A stretch of DNA of 64,000 nucleotides from Nitrospira sp. (GTDB lineage: Bacteria; Nitrospirota; Nitrospiria; Nitrospirales; Nitrospiraceae), in the NCBI GenBank assembly GCA_022843785.1, contig JALHMZ010000005.1, forward strand, positions 124,001 to 188,000, in the 5' to 3' direction. The notes beneath the pieces were generated by a model, which ran no database searches, had not been told where the DNA came from, and saw only the letters and a program-made list of their open reading frames with translations. Positions 26,435-36,115 of the stretch are shown here, one piece after another. Within the stretch, counting starts at the first letter, position 1; each line of letters opens with the position of its first letter. The translations under genes were made by a program, and so were the position numbers.

Positions 26435-26878
26435 TCAATGGATACTGAGTAACTCGACGTCGAAAATCAATGTCGCATTCGGCGGAATCACACCACCGGC
26501 CCCGCGCGAACCATAGCCCAGGTCTGAGGGAATCGTCAGCTTGCGTTTGCCGCCGACCTTCATGCCTTGGACCCCCTCATCCCATCCCTTGATGACCCGT
26601 CCGGCCCCGAGCGGAAAAGAAAAGGGCTGCCCACGATCCACCGAGCTGTCGAATTTCTTTCCATTCTCCAGCCACCCCGTGTAGTGGACGCTCACGGTCT
26701 TGCCGGCGACGGCGACATCGCCCGTCCCGACTGCCTGATCGACATATTTCAGCCCGGACGCAGTGACCGTCTCCCCGGCATTCGAGCCCTTCTCGTTCGC
26801 AGTCATGGTGCCTCCCCATCCGAATAGTGGTGTGAAAACCAACGTCATGATGATGCCCAGGGTGACTCGGCGTCTCAT
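26435..26878 (-). CDS. FKBP-type peptidyl-prolyl cis-trans isomerase, exported
   Basis: 147 aa: a signal peptide ([17 protein letters not shown]), then a single FKBP domain with [36 protein letters not shown] and the C-terminal [16 protein letters not shown]. This is the short, single-domain type and should catalyse proline isomerisation in the periplasm. It is upstream of gcvT on the same strand with an 88-bp gap. Confidence 0.95.
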   Translation of the reverse strand: MRRRVTLGIIMTLVFTPLFGWGGTMTANEKGSNAGETVTASGLKYVDQAVGTGDVAVAGKTVSVHYTGWLENGKKFDSSVDRGQPFSFPLGAGRVIKGWDEGVQGMKVGGKRKLTIPSDLGYGSRGAGGVIPPNATLIFDVELLSIH

Positions 26879-26926
26879 ACGTCCTCCTTATGCCGCATCG
26901 AACGGCGTTGTCAATGATGCCACGTC

Positions 26927-28153
26927 TTATATCGTGACTTTCGCAGAATCCGGCGCTGCAAAGAGCGCCATGCAGGCCGTATAGCCATGCAGGAAGTTTC
27001 TGCCACCGACCGGTCCGATTTCACCCTGCGCAAAAAATCCTGCCAGAGGGATCGAGCCCAACCGGTCTGCCATCGTCGCTGCGTCGTGATTGGGCTTTCC
27101 AAACAAGCCCCGTCCCCGGCCACAGCAACTGAACATGAGGGCTCCGAGCGGCTGACCGCGATGGGCAGCCCGATCGGCAGCCAGCAACAGATTGAGGTCC
27201 TCGCTGGCCGATTTGGCGTCCCGCAGTTGGAATTGCACGGTTTGCCCTTCTTGCACGACATCGCCCACCGCCACCGATCCGGTCGTTTGATCGGCTCCGA
27301 CGAGATTCCTGACAAGAAAATCGCCCCGCTCGAACCGGTCCCGATGTTCATCGATGACGATGCCGACATGTAAGGCCCGATGGGCGTGGCGCCGGTCTTC
27401 CTCCGGCAATGACTCAAAGACCGCCTGTAATCGCTCCAATGCCGGAACGCCGCCGAGCTCATAGATCAGATTGTGCTCCGCCTTGGTGACGACGAACCGC
27501 TCACCGATGAGCCGGCAACCTTGTGAGATGACCGGGCGGACATCGACTGGCCCTGACAGCCGGACTCCTACCAATCCACCCGTCAGTACTTCGTCTTGGA
27601 AGATCAACCGGTTCTCCCCCTCGCCCTGCCCTCCTCCGGCTAGTCCGCCGATGGCCCGGGCACCCGGATACCGTTCATCGATGAGTCCAAGCACTTCTCG
27701 CATAGGGGTGCTGAACGGATCGGCCAACAGGAGAAACGAGGACTGTATTGCACTCGGCTCCGGCCAACCGGATAGCCGAAACTGGTCTTGCACGGGCGAG
27801 AAGGACGATCGAATCGGCTCCAGCGTCACATCGGGCAATGATGCCGCCCAAAGCGTGACCGCCGGGGCTGTCTCCAATTCCTCTGCGCCGGCAATCACCC
27901 CCTCTCCACTGCACCCGACCATCATGCGCGGGTGAAGGGACTGCCGGATCATGGACGCTAAGAGCTCGGATTGTGAGGCATGATGGGCGGAAAAAAACAG
28001 ACAGACGAGATCGATCGAGACGGTATCGAGCTTGGCGCGGATTTCATCGGCAAGGTCGCGCGCGGCCGCCTCCGTATCCGATCGTTTGGACAACGCCGAC
28101 GCAAAGCGCAAGGCACCGGTCTGAGATGACGATGGAGGGGAAGGGCTCGGCAT
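26927..28153 (-). CDS. FIST N- and C-terminal domain sensory protein
   Basis: 408 aa. The N-terminal half holds the FIST domain pattern (DLVCLFFSAHHASQ, MMVGCSGEGVIAG), and the C-terminal half holds FIST_C (FSCCGRGRGLFGKPNHDAATM, PLAGFFAQGEIGPVGG, FLHGYTACM). FIST proteins are thought to bind small ligands such as amino acids. Standalone FIST proteins without output domain occur widely. The next gene downstream is FKBP. Function beyond ligand binding is not known. Confidence 0.93.
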   Translation of the reverse strand: MPSPSPPSSSQTGALRFASALSKRSDTEAAARDLADEIRAKLDTVSIDLVCLFFSAHHASQSELLASMIRQSLHPRMMVGCSGEGVIAGAEELETAPAVTLWAASLPDVTLEPIRSSFSPVQDQFRLSGWPEPSAIQSSFLLLADPFSTPMREVLGLIDERYPGARAIGGLAGGGQGEGENRLIFQDEVLTGGLVGVRLSGPVDVRPVISQGCRLIGERFVVTKAEHNLIYELGGVPALERLQAVFESLPEEDRRHAHRALHVGIVIDEHRDRFERGDFLVRNLVGADQTTGSVAVGDVVQEGQTVQFQLRDAKSASEDLNLLLAADRAAHRGQPLGALMFSCCGRGRGLFGKPNHDAATMADRLGSIPLAGFFAQGEIGPVGGRNFLHGYTACMALFAAPDSAKVTI

Positions 28154-28179
28154 ATGTGTGTGAGGAATGGTTCGTGCGG

Positions 28180-28407
28180 TCAGACACCCGGGTCCATGCG
28201 TTGAGATCGAGTCTCCGCGAGCTTCTTATAGTACCGCCACAGATACGAATGATAGTCGTCTACCTGCGCGAGCAGATAGTGCAGCTCCGTCGGATCTTCC
28301 GTCTCGAGCGCGTGCATCAGTCTTGCTTTAAGAAACTCAGCAAACGCTTCCGTTTTTTGCACCGCCGTCAGCAGTTGGAGTCCGCCACCGATTTGATAGT
28401 CACCCAT
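28180..28407 (-). CDS. Small conserved-type hypothetical protein, 75 aa
   Basis: The predicted product is helical with MGDYQIGGGLQLLTAVQKTEAF, and aromatic-rich DDYHSYLWRYYKKLAET. A ribosome binding site AGGAG lies 9 bases before ATG 28407. It sits 26 bp upstream of the FIST gene on the same strand, so it may be cotranscribed. No family name can be given. Confidence 0.65.
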   Translation of the reverse strand: MGDYQIGGGLQLLTAVQKTEAFAEFLKARLMHALETEDPTELHYLLAQVDDYHSYLWRYYKKLAETRSQRMDPGV

Positions 28408-28643
28408 GGAAATTGCGCTCCTCGATTGATCGAACCGCCGGAAGAATAGCGAGGGGAGGATAGGAATTGCAAGGACGAGTCACGAGGTGAGGCAGCCGCC
28501 TCTTGACTTTAGCAGAGGAGAGATCTGTGTGGTGGCTGGGGCAGATTCCCACCGCCTTGCCGGCTGCCCCGTTGAGCGCCGTATCGGTCTCCCTGAAACC
28601 ACGGTGGCTTGTTACAAGACGTGACCATCGACATCACGTCGCG

Positions 28644-29996
28644 TTAATCGGAGCCTTCCGTGCCGTTGTAGACAGTACGCTGGCTCCCCACAGACCCATC
28701 CTCTCTTCCACCTATTGTCGAGACCACGTTCCCCACGATGTTCTCGAAGCCGGTCTCATCTGCAAGCCCGGTGTCGACTGTGCCGTCTCCATTGATCCTC
28801 GCCAAGTCGTTGAGCGTCACGCCGTTATACCTGGCAAAGATCCCGCCCACATAGACATCCCCACTGCCATCCGTGGCCGGAGCCACACTCAACACGGGTC
28901 CATTGCACCCGGTGCCGACCGTGAAACTCAAGTCGATCGTGCCATCAGCATTGAGCCGAACCAAGTCGTTCACCAATGTACCGTTATAGCTGGTAAACCA
29001 TCCGCCCACATACACATCGCCACTACCGTCCATGGCCGGAGCCACACTCCTCACGGGATGATCCATGCCCATGCCCACATTGAAACTCAAATCGATCGCG
29101 CCATTCGCCTTGAGCCGCACGAGGTAATTGGCCGCCGTGCCGTTGTACCTGGTGAAGGCCCCCCCCACATACACATCGCCACTGTCTCCCGTCGCCGGAG
29201 CCACACTCCACACAGTATTGTCGAAGCCTGCCCCAAGCGTGAAATCGGCATCGATCGTGCCGTCGGCATTGAGCCGCACCAGCCGAGTCACCGCCGTGCC
29301 GTTATAGGTGCTAAACTGGCCGCCTACATACACATCGCCGCTGCCATCGATCGCCGGCGCCACGGTGTACACGGTGCCATCGAACCCCGTCCCGACATTG
29401 AAGTCCGTATCAACGGTGCCATCCGCATTAAGCCGCACCAACCGAACCGCCTTCGTACCATTGTAGCTGCTGAATAGTCCGCCCACATACACATCGCCGC
29501 TGCCATCTTCGGCCGAAGCCACGCTATACACGGTATTGCTGAACCCTATCCCGGCATTGAAGTCTGCGTCGATTGCGCCGTCCGCATTGAGCCGCATCAG
29601 CCGGGTCACCCCCCTGCCGTTATAGTCAGTGAACCGGCCACCGACATACATATATGCGCTGCCACCCTTCGCCGGGGCCACACTGTATACGGAGCCATTG
29701 AACCCTGTCCCGACAGTAAATCTGGAGTCGATTGCGCCATTCGCATTGAGTCGCACGAGCCGAGTGACCGCTGGACCGATAGAGGCCGTCGATGCTCTGC
29801 CCCTTTCCACAGCCGCGCCGCCGCTGGACACCGGACTGATCACGTCGATGCTGTTCTCAACGATCCATGCCTTATAGGCGATGGGATCCGTGGCAGCGGT
29901 CATGATATGCCGTCCCTCTACTTTTGACTGTCCCCATAGGAACAGACCTATGAAGGAAAGTCCTATCAAGGGGATCATGCGCACAGGCTGCCGCAT
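28644..29996 (-). CDS. Secreted delta-60 repeat protein
   Basis: 450 aa. The N-terminus carries a hydrophobic signal (MIPLIGLSFIGLFLW), and the rest is about six and a half ~51-residue delta-60 repeats of the form YVGG-F--YNG-------RLNADG-ID--F---GF---V-SVAPA-DGSGDV. It is expected to fold as a beta-propeller. The repeats are very similar to each other at the DNA level, and the last is degraded. AGGAGG precedes ATG 29996. A long opposite-strand frame (28503-29477) is a mirror of the repeats and not a gene. Binding partner unknown. Confidence 0.86.
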   Translation of the reverse strand: MRQPVRMIPLIGLSFIGLFLWGQSKVEGRHIMTAATDPIAYKAWIVENSIDVISPVSSGGAAVERGRASTASIGPAVTRLVRLNANGAIDSRFTVGTGFNGSVYSVAPAKGGSAYMYVGGRFTDYNGRGVTRLMRLNADGAIDADFNAGIGFSNTVYSVASAEDGSGDVYVGGLFSSYNGTKAVRLVRLNADGTVDTDFNVGTGFDGTVYTVAPAIDGSGDVYVGGQFSTYNGTAVTRLVRLNADGTIDADFTLGAGFDNTVWSVAPATGDSGDVYVGGAFTRYNGTAANYLVRLKANGAIDLSFNVGMGMDHPVRSVAPAMDGSGDVYVGGWFTSYNGTLVNDLVRLNADGTIDLSFTVGTGCNGPVLSVAPATDGSGDVYVGGIFARYNGVTLNDLARINGDGTVDTGLADETGFENIVGNVVSTIGGREDGSVGSQRTVYNGTEGSD

Positions 29997-30107
29997 ACTG
30001 CCTCCTCTGCCCAAACAATGACCAGACAACCCGGTCCTTCCCTGCTTTCTCGGAAGGTTTGGACTTTGTCTTGAGCGAGGATTACTGAGAAATAGAGGAC
30101 ACCAAGG

Positions 30108-31298
30108 CTAGCGGACTGCTGTGGTCAGTGTGCTGAGCCGACCCAAGTCGATGGCCTCGACGCGGTGGCCGTCGCGGCCTGTGACCGTCGTCGCCATGGT
30201 GAGGGCGTTGAGGATGGCCTCCTCCGTGGCTTCGACGGTGGCGGTGATGAGGGGATTCAGATGGGTGTCGGCAAGATGGGTCAACGTATAGGCCGGGTCT
30301 TTGGGATAGTGCGGAATGACATTCCCGGTCGAGAAGGCGAGCATGAAGTCCCCGCTGCCATGGCGCGCGGTGGATCCGGTGCGGGCGAGACCGAGCGCGG
30401 CGCGCTTGGCTAATCTGGTGAGCTGCCGGCTATCGAGCGGGGCATCGGTGGCGATGATCACAATGATCGACCCTTCGCTCTGGCCCGGCGCGAGCGCTTC
30501 GGACATCTGCTGAGGCGGTTCATAGAGTTTTCCCACCGGCACGCCGGCCATGACCAGTTCAGGCCTGCGGCCATGATTCGCGTTGACGAGCGCTCCGATG
30601 GTGTAGCCACCGTCTTTCTCGGACAATTTTCTGGACGAAGTGCCGATGCCACCCTTAAATCCATAGGAAATCATGCCGGTGCCTGCCCCGACCGTGCCTT
30701 CTTTCACCGGACCGCCGATCGCACTGTCGAGCGCCGCCATCACATCCTGCTCGGACACATGGCGGCCTTGAATGTCGTTCAACCGCCCGTCATCGCATTC
30801 AGCAACAACCGGCGTCAGCGTGTCATCGGATATGCCGATCTCGGGATACTGCTTGATCATCCAGCTCATGACGCCGTTGGCGACACGGGGGACGTTGAGC
30901 GTATTCGTGAGCGCGATGGGATATTCGAGGAAGCCTGATTCAGTCACCCATGAGAGGCCCGTCATTTCGCCGGTCCCATTCAGTACGAACGAACCGGCAG
31001 GTACCTTCTTATGCCAGACATCGTCGCGCGGCATCACGACGGTGACGCCGGTGCGCACAGGCCCCTGGCCTGGCTTGAGCGGCCCCTCCCCTTGGATGAG
31101 AGTCGTGTGACCGACCTTCACGCCGGCTACGTCAGTAATGGCGTTGCGGGGGCCGGTCTGATACAAGCCGATGACGATGCCGAGATCTCGAATGCGTTGG
31201 CGGCCATGATCCGATTCGGCAGCAGCGACCGAAACACAGCCGGAGATCAGAGGAGCCAGGCACGACAGCATGAGCAGCCGAATGGCCCCCTTCGCCAT
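30108..31298 (-). CDS. P1-family (DmpA-like) aminopeptidase, lipoprotein
   Basis: 396 aa. The N-terminus is a lipoprotein signal with lipobox LISGC (residues ~16-20), so the protein should be membrane-tethered outside the cytoplasm. The rest is a P1/DmpA N-terminal nucleophile fold: GPRNAITDVAGVKVGHTTL near the start, GGIGTSSRK (autocleavage Gly-Ser context), and GALVNANHGRRPELV. It starts 22 bp downstream of the beta-CASP gene stop. The substrate is not predictable; D-amino acid or beta-aminopeptidases occur in the family. Confidence 0.9.
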   Translation of the reverse strand: MAKGAIRLLMLSCLAPLISGCVSVAAAESDHGRQRIRDLGIVIGLYQTGPRNAITDVAGVKVGHTTLIQGEGPLKPGQGPVRTGVTVVMPRDDVWHKKVPAGSFVLNGTGEMTGLSWVTESGFLEYPIALTNTLNVPRVANGVMSWMIKQYPEIGISDDTLTPVVAECDDGRLNDIQGRHVSEQDVMAALDSAIGGPVKEGTVGAGTGMISYGFKGGIGTSSRKLSEKDGGYTIGALVNANHGRRPELVMAGVPVGKLYEPPQQMSEALAPGQSEGSIIVIIATDAPLDSRQLTRLAKRAALGLARTGSTARHGSGDFMLAFSTGNVIPHYPKDPAYTLTHLADTHLNPLITATVEATEEAILNALTMATTVTGRDGHRVEAIDLGRLSTLTTAVR

Positions 31299-31320
31299 GA
31301 GCGGCGCCTGAGGCCTGCGG

Positions 31321-32718
31321 CTACACCTCATGCGTACTGCCGTGATGCGGGATTCGCACATCGATCTTTGGATGTTCCCCTTGGATGGCAGCGCCCAGCG
31401 ACAGGGCCTGCCTCTCTTCGCCGTGCACGATGAAGACCTTGCTCGGCAACGGGGTAATCGCCCTGACATAGGCCAGCAGGTCGTTTCGGTCGGCATGGGC
31501 CGAGAGACCATTGAACCGCACAACTTGAGCGCGGCGCGGCGTCGGCACGCCGAAGATCGGTACCACGTCCCAGCCCTCAACCAGTTTCCGTCCTAACGTA
31601 TGCTCGGCCTGGAATCCGACGATGACGATCACGTTGGCTTCATCTTCAATCGCATGCTTGAGATGGTGAATGACACGGCCGCCCTCACACATCCCCGACG
31701 AGGAAATGATGACACAGGGCCCCCGCATGGCATTGAGCCGCTTGCTGTCCTCCAACGACGACACAAAGTGGATGTAGCGCGAGGCGAAGACATCGCCATC
31801 CGATGAAAAGGTCTTCAACGTCTCTTCGTCATAACATTCCGGGTGGCGACGGAACACACCCGTAGCCTTGTTGGCCAGCGGGGAATCGATATAGATGGGA
31901 ATGGGATCGACCCGGCCCTCGCCCACCAGTTCCTTGATCCGCATGACCAGTTCCTGCGTGCGCCCGACCGCGAAGGCCGGCACGATGATCTTGCTTTTGT
32001 GTTGCCGCGCATGGGCGATCAGGTCCTGGGCCTTCTTCTTCATCTCCTCGCCGGCCTGTTCGTGCAACCGGTCGCCGTACGTGGACTCCAGAATCAGAAT
32101 ATCGCAGGCGGGCGGCGGCTCCGGATCGCGCAGGATCGGCATGTGGGACCGTCCCAGATCTCCGCTGAAGAGGACCGTGGTGCTTGTGCCCCGCGCCGTG
32201 TATTTGACGCGGACCGCGGCCGATCCCAGGATATGGCCGGCGTCGTGAAACGAGGCGGTGACCCGCGGTGCGATCTTCAGCTGATCGCCGTATCGGGCGC
32301 CTTCAAACTTCTTGACGATCTTCCTGACATCATCGCCGTCGTATAACGGCTGAACGCAGGTTTTTCCTCGTCGCTTCTCTTGTTTGTTGACATACCGGCA
32401 GTCGTTTTCCTGCACACGCGCGGAATCCTCGAGCATGATGCCGGCGAGATCAGCCGATGCTCTGGTCAGGTAGACTTTCCCGGAGAAGCCCTGTCCGGGC
32501 AATACCGGCAACGCACCGGAATGGTCGATATGGGCGTGCGAGAGCAGGACCGCCCCGAGTGATTTCGGGTCGAAGCCCAGTTCCCGGTTTTTCCGCAACG
32601 CCTCCTCCCGCCGTCCCTGAAACATTCCACAATCGAAGAGCATGCGGAACCCCGGAACCTCGACCATATGACGGCTTCCGGTGACCGAACGAGCGGCGCC
32701 ATGAAATGAGAGTTTCAT
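31321..32718 (-). CDS. Metallo-beta-lactamase / beta-CASP RNA-processing nuclease family protein
   Basis: 465 aa. The MBL zinc motif SHAHIDHSG is near residue 60, a HDAGHILGS motif follows, and the later beta-CASP motifs are present (ISSSGMCEGGR and the C-terminal VRFNGLSAHADR and HGEE). The beta-CASP family hydrolyses RNA phosphodiesters, and bacterial YSH1-like members are probable endo/exoribonucleases. It overlaps the LOG-family gene by 4 bases (ATGA), so the two are cotranscribed. Confidence 0.93.
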   Translation of the reverse strand: MKLSFHGAARSVTGSRHMVEVPGFRMLFDCGMFQGRREEALRKNRELGFDPKSLGAVLLSHAHIDHSGALPVLPGQGFSGKVYLTRASADLAGIMLEDSARVQENDCRYVNKQEKRRGKTCVQPLYDGDDVRKIVKKFEGARYGDQLKIAPRVTASFHDAGHILGSAAVRVKYTARGTSTTVLFSGDLGRSHMPILRDPEPPPACDILILESTYGDRLHEQAGEEMKKKAQDLIAHARQHKSKIIVPAFAVGRTQELVMRIKELVGEGRVDPIPIYIDSPLANKATGVFRRHPECYDEETLKTFSSDGDVFASRYIHFVSSLEDSKRLNAMRGPCVIISSSGMCEGGRVIHHLKHAIEDEANVIVIVGFQAEHTLGRKLVEGWDVVPIFGVPTPRRAQVVRFNGLSAHADRNDLLAYVRAITPLPSKVFIVHGEERQALSLGAAIQGEHPKIDVRIPHHGSTHEV

Positions 32719-33569
32719 GTGTTGGGTACTCCATTGTGGCGTGCGATCAGATCCCAGGCTTCCTGGGCCGTCTCAGCGTAGTGAAAGAGTTGTAAATCCG
32801 ACGGGGCAATCAAGCCGCAGTCGACGAGCAGTTGCCAGTTGATAAGGCGGCCCCAAAAGGCCCGCCCTACCAGGACGACCACGACGCTCTCCGTTTTCCC
32901 GGTCTGGAGCAACGTCAACGTTTCGAACAATTCATCCAGCGTGCCGAAGCCTCCGGGAAACGCGACGAGCGCCCTGGCCCGGATGAGGAAGTGCATTTTC
33001 CTGATCGCAAAATAACGAAACTCAAAATTCAGCGCGGGTGAGATGTAGGGATTCGGCTGTTGCTCGTGAGGCAGTGTAATGTTGAGGCCGATCGACTTTG
33101 CGTTGACATCCGCCGCCCCACGGTTGGCGGCTTCCATAATGCCGGGCCCGCCGCCGGTGACGATGACATAGTCGCAATGCCCATCGACCTGGCATGTGGA
33201 CGACACGATTCGACTGAATTCTCTGGCAACATCATAATACTTGGCGAGCTCAAGCTGGCGTTTGGCAATGGCAACGGCCTGCCGGCATATCGGGTCGTGT
33301 GGCATGCGGGCTGCTTCCGCTTCGGCTTGGTGAAGCGCCCGTGCTGCAGCAGCGGGCTCATGCAGCCTGGCACTGCCGAACACCACAATAGTCGATTGGA
33401 TGTTTTCCTCGCGCTGAATCAGCTCGGGTTTCAGCAGTTCCAGCCCGACTCGAATCGGGCGAAGTTCGTCCCGTTCTAGAAACGCCTGGTCCTGATGAGC
33501 CAGGATAGAGGAAGAGGGGGCAGTCTCGGGACGGGGCGGTGACGTGCGATCAGATGAATCCAGTCCCAT
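32715..33569 (-). CDS. LOG-family protein (TIGR00730 type)
   Basis: 284 aa with a Rossmann-like fold. The LOG motifs are VTGGGPGIMEAANRGAA and the PGGFGTLDE motif with the following LFETLTLLQTGK. Plant-type LOG enzymes hydrolyse cytokinin nucleotides; bacterial members act on nucleotide monophosphates, but the substrate here is unknown. The N-terminal ~70 residues are an extension. It leads the operon with the beta-CASP gene. Confidence 0.92.
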   Translation of the reverse strand: MGLDSSDRTSPPRPETAPSSSILAHQDQAFLERDELRPIRVGLELLKPELIQREENIQSTIVVFGSARLHEPAAAARALHQAEAEAARMPHDPICRQAVAIAKRQLELAKYYDVAREFSRIVSSTCQVDGHCDYVIVTGGGPGIMEAANRGAADVNAKSIGLNITLPHEQQPNPYISPALNFEFRYFAIRKMHFLIRARALVAFPGGFGTLDELFETLTLLQTGKTESVVVVLVGRAFWGRLINWQLLVDCGLIAPSDLQLFHYAETAQEAWDLIARHNGVPNT

Positions 33570-33635
33570 AGGCCGACATTATAGCGGGATCGTACGACGA
33601 GGGGAAGGCGTGTGATTCGTGCGGAATCCTGCCGG

Positions 33636-34052
33636 TCAGAACGGCCAGAACTCGAACAGGGCATGTTCGTCCGTCAAACCAAAGGCGTATGACCGTACGA
33701 TGAGTCGGTCATCGCAGATGATGAGCAAACGCTGAATATTAATTCCTGTCCCCGAGAGGGTCATCGTGGGCGCCACGGGGGATACGATTCGAAATAAATA
33801 CCCTAAATTGAGAGACGAAGAACGTGTCGTGCTCCATTTGAATTCCGCAAGAAACTGATCGGACAGAGCCGTAATCTCTTCCGGCGCGCCGATTCGATCA
33901 ACGACATGATGTAAGGTGGTTTCGCCGGTCCTGATAAAGGCAAGGTCTTCCGGCTTAATCTCTGTGTTGAAGTCGACCCTTCGAACCGCGCAGCCCCACA
34001 CGCCCAGACAGAGTATGACGACCAGGAGAAGGCGTGCGTACCGTGCAGGCAT
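33636..34052 (-). CDS. Putative lipoprotein, 138 aa
   Basis: Signal with lipobox GVWGC (LLLVVILCLGVWGC), then RVDFNTEIKPEDLAFIRTGETTLHHVVDRIGAPEE, a pattern similar to SmpA/OmlA-like (BamE fold) lipoproteins. The rest is a beta-rich region. It ends with FEFWPF. It is 7 bp after the next lipoprotein gene upstream on the same strand, and the two have parallel domain layouts, suggesting an ancient duplication. Confidence 0.72.
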   Translation of the reverse strand: MPARYARLLLVVILCLGVWGCAVRRVDFNTEIKPEDLAFIRTGETTLHHVVDRIGAPEEITALSDQFLAEFKWSTTRSSSLNLGYLFRIVSPVAPTMTLSGTGINIQRLLIICDDRLIVRSYAFGLTDEHALFEFWPF

Positions 34053-34059
34053 GATGGCG

Positions 34060-34446
34060 CTATTTCCCCCAGGGTCTCAGCGTAAAATCGACTTCCGGCG
34101 TTCGTTTGCCGTAGATCACATCCTGTACGATGCCTTGCCGGTCAAAGAACACATAGAGATTATCACTTCGTAAATTTACGCTCAGAATATTGAACACGAG
34201 CAGGATAAGCCCGGGGGATTTCCCATCGTAGTAGTAGTATTGGAAAATCTCTTTGTCGTTGCCGACGATAATTCGATCGGGGGCGCCGAAGAGGCTCACC
34301 ACTAATTCTTTTTTGCTGACTCCTTTTTCGATTTGGCTGAGGTGTTCCTCTTGTATGGGGTTTCCAACCCGCCCACGGCTGAGGACACAACCGTTGATGA
34401 GAAGGCATACTCCGACAAGCAGGAGCACGGATGTTCTGAAGCGCAT
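34060..34446 (-). CDS. Putative BamE/SmpA-like lipoprotein, 128 aa
   Basis: Signal peptide with lipobox LINGC (residue 20). The mature part includes QIEKGVSKKELVVSLFGAPD, the short SmpA/BamE helix-turn with a conserved Gly-Ala-Pro, then beta strands (EIFQYYYYDGK, LYVFFDRQGIVQDVIYG). An outer-membrane lipoprotein is likely. It is not adjacent to other Bam genes. Confidence 0.75.
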   Translation of the reverse strand: MRFRTSVLLLVGVCLLINGCVLSRGRVGNPIQEEHLSQIEKGVSKKELVVSLFGAPDRIIVGNDKEIFQYYYYDGKSPGLILLVFNILSVNLRSDNLYVFFDRQGIVQDVIYGKRTPEVDFTLRPWGK

Positions 34447-34454
34447 GAGTCCTC

Positions 34455-34973
34455 CTAGCGATCTGCTTTATGAGCCTGATCAATCCTCTTTGATAGCACA
34501 AAATCCTGCTCGTAGACCACATACCCGGCAGGAACCAATCCGACACGTTGATAGACGGTCTGGGCCTCATGATTATTCTGTTCCGCGTACAGCCTGATGC
34601 CGCAGACTTGAGGGTCAGTGGCGGCCTTTGCGACGATCTCGGCATGCATAGCCCGATAGACTCCTTGCCGTCGATAGGTTGGGTCTACATAGACACTCTG
34701 TACCCACCAGAAGACGCCGTTGCGCCAATCGCTCCATTCAAACGTCACCATCAGCTGGCCTGCGAGTCGAGGGCAGTCTTGGTCATGAACCTCGGCGACG
34801 AGGAAAAATCCGCGCTCAGGCGTATTTAACACCGCACGGGTCCCATTGCGTAGCCTGTCTCGATCGAGGCATCGCCCTTCCGTTTCCTGTGCCATAGCCG
34901 CGCTGAATTCGATCAATGTCTCGACATCTCCAAACCCTGCCTGCCTGACAACGATGTGTGCGGAAAGGGTCAT
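34455..34973 (-). CDS. GNAT-family N-acetyltransferase
   Basis: About 172 aa. The acetyl-CoA loop RRQGVYRAMHAEIV fits the Q/R-x-x-G-x-G/A pattern and is followed by the LYAEQNNHEAQTVYQRVG helix. The start at ATG 34973 lies 5 bp after the upstream gene's stop; an upstream GTG at 35000 overlaps the DUF502 gene. Substrate unknown. Confidence 0.85.
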   Translation of the reverse strand: MTLSAHIVVRQAGFGDVETLIEFSAAMAQETEGRCLDRDRLRNGTRAVLNTPERGFFLVAEVHDQDCPRLAGQLMVTFEWSDWRNGVFWWVQSVYVDPTYRRQGVYRAMHAEIVAKAATDPQVCGIRLYAEQNNHEAQTVYQRVGLVPAGYVVYEQDFVLSKRIDQAHKADR

Positions 34974-34977
34974 GGCA

Positions 34978-35583
34978 TTACGCGTTTGATTTCGGTGCAC
35001 TGAGCCAACCTGCTCGCGGTTTGTAGAACCCGGCGGAGAATTCCATCTTCATCGCATCTTCCGGAAGAAGGTTGAGCGGCTGAAGCACTCGTTCTGGAAC
35101 GAACGCCAGAAATCCCGTGAAGGGATGGATTGCCGTCGGCACAAACACCATGAACAGATTATCGGACGGTGCAACCTGAATCGCGGTCGGGGCAGATCCC
35201 ATCACGAATCCCATCGCCCACAGTCCGTCCCGGGGAAAGGGGAAGGCGACCACCGTGCTGGTGCCAAAGCGGGATCGAAAATTCAAGATGTCGGTCATCC
35301 CTTTTAAGGTGAGATAGATGCTTTGTACGAGGGGAATCTGTTCAAGCCGCCGTTCAAGCCTCCTCATCAGGTGCTCACCGATGATATGGTCGGCAATAAA
35401 GCCGGCGAGGACGAGGAGCAGCACCAAGAGGAGCAGTCCAAGTCCCGGTAGAGGATCGGTCATATAGCTGCCGACCACGTTATCCAATGCGCTGAAGAGT
35501 GTCGAGAGAATCAAGAACGTGGCCCATGTGGGGACTAAGACGACGAGACCGGCGAAGAAACATCTCGAGAGCGCTTTGATCAT
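34978..35583 (-). CDS. DUF502 membrane protein
   Basis: 201 aa with two N-terminal transmembrane helices (FFAGLVVLVPTWATFLIL and LGLLLLVLLLVLAGFIADHII), followed by a conserved soluble region with VVAFPFPRDGLWAMGFVMG and HPFTGFLAFVP, all hallmarks of DUF502. No biochemical function is established. It is upstream of the GNAT gene on the same strand. Confidence 0.92.
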   Translation of the reverse strand: MIKALSRCFFAGLVVLVPTWATFLILSTLFSALDNVVGSYMTDPLPGLGLLLLVLLLVLAGFIADHIIGEHLMRRLERRLEQIPLVQSIYLTLKGMTDILNFRSRFGTSTVVAFPFPRDGLWAMGFVMGSAPTAIQVAPSDNLFMVFVPTAIHPFTGFLAFVPERVLQPLNLLPEDAMKMEFSAGFYKPRAGWLSAPKSNA

Positions 35584-35756
35584 ATGTGAAGATGGCGACG
35601 GGTTGGATCGATTTCTCAGTGTATCAGAACATCTGTGGGTTGGGGAGAGAGAACTGAGTTCGGCTTGCGCTCGATTCTTCTTTCCTTTATCCTACGCACC
35701 GTCACATTGAGAGAGGTTCGCGCCGTTCACCCACGTGATAATGGAGGGTTGCCCTC

Positions 35757-36020
35757 GTGAGCATCAGTAAGGATCTGCTTGCCATTCTTTGCTGTCCGGA
35801 AACCAAACAACCGGTCGTCGCAGCCGATCCCGCTTTAGTCAAGAAACTCAATGAAGCGGTCGCGCGCGGAGCTTTACTGAATAAAAGCCAAAAGCCCGTC
35901 GTTGAACAGCTGGAAGACGGCCTTGTGCGAGCTGACTTGAAAATCCTCTATCCGATTCGTGAGAACATTCCTGTGATGCTCATCGAAGAAGGTATTCCAC
36001 TCGATCAAATCACTGCATAG
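35757..36020 (+). CDS. Trm112/UPF0434-like small protein
   Basis: 87 aa. MSISKDLLAILCCPETKQPVV has the first Cys-Cys-Pro of the Trm112 zinc fold, and ILYPIRENIPVMLIEEGI is the typical UPF0434 C-terminal block. The second metal cysteine pair is missing, so metal binding is doubtful. The start is a GTG at 35757 with GGAGGG upstream. Trm112-like proteins act as partners of methyltransferases; which one is unknown here. Confidence 0.85.
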   Translation: MSISKDLLAILCCPETKQPVVAADPALVKKLNEAVARGALLNKSQKPVVEQLEDGLVRADLKILYPIRENIPVMLIEEGIPLDQITA

Positions 36021-36115
36021 CCCCGTTCATTCTTCTTTTTCCTGCTGACAGCAGTCTTCTATATTTCGCCGGCGGCCTCTGGTCCGCTGCGGGCTTGCCA
36101 AAACAATTGTGAACA

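Noticed and set aside
28503..29477. 324-codon plus-strand frame with repeats
   Set aside because: It mirrors the periodic delta-60 repeat gene on the other strand; the repeat pattern is inherited from that gene.
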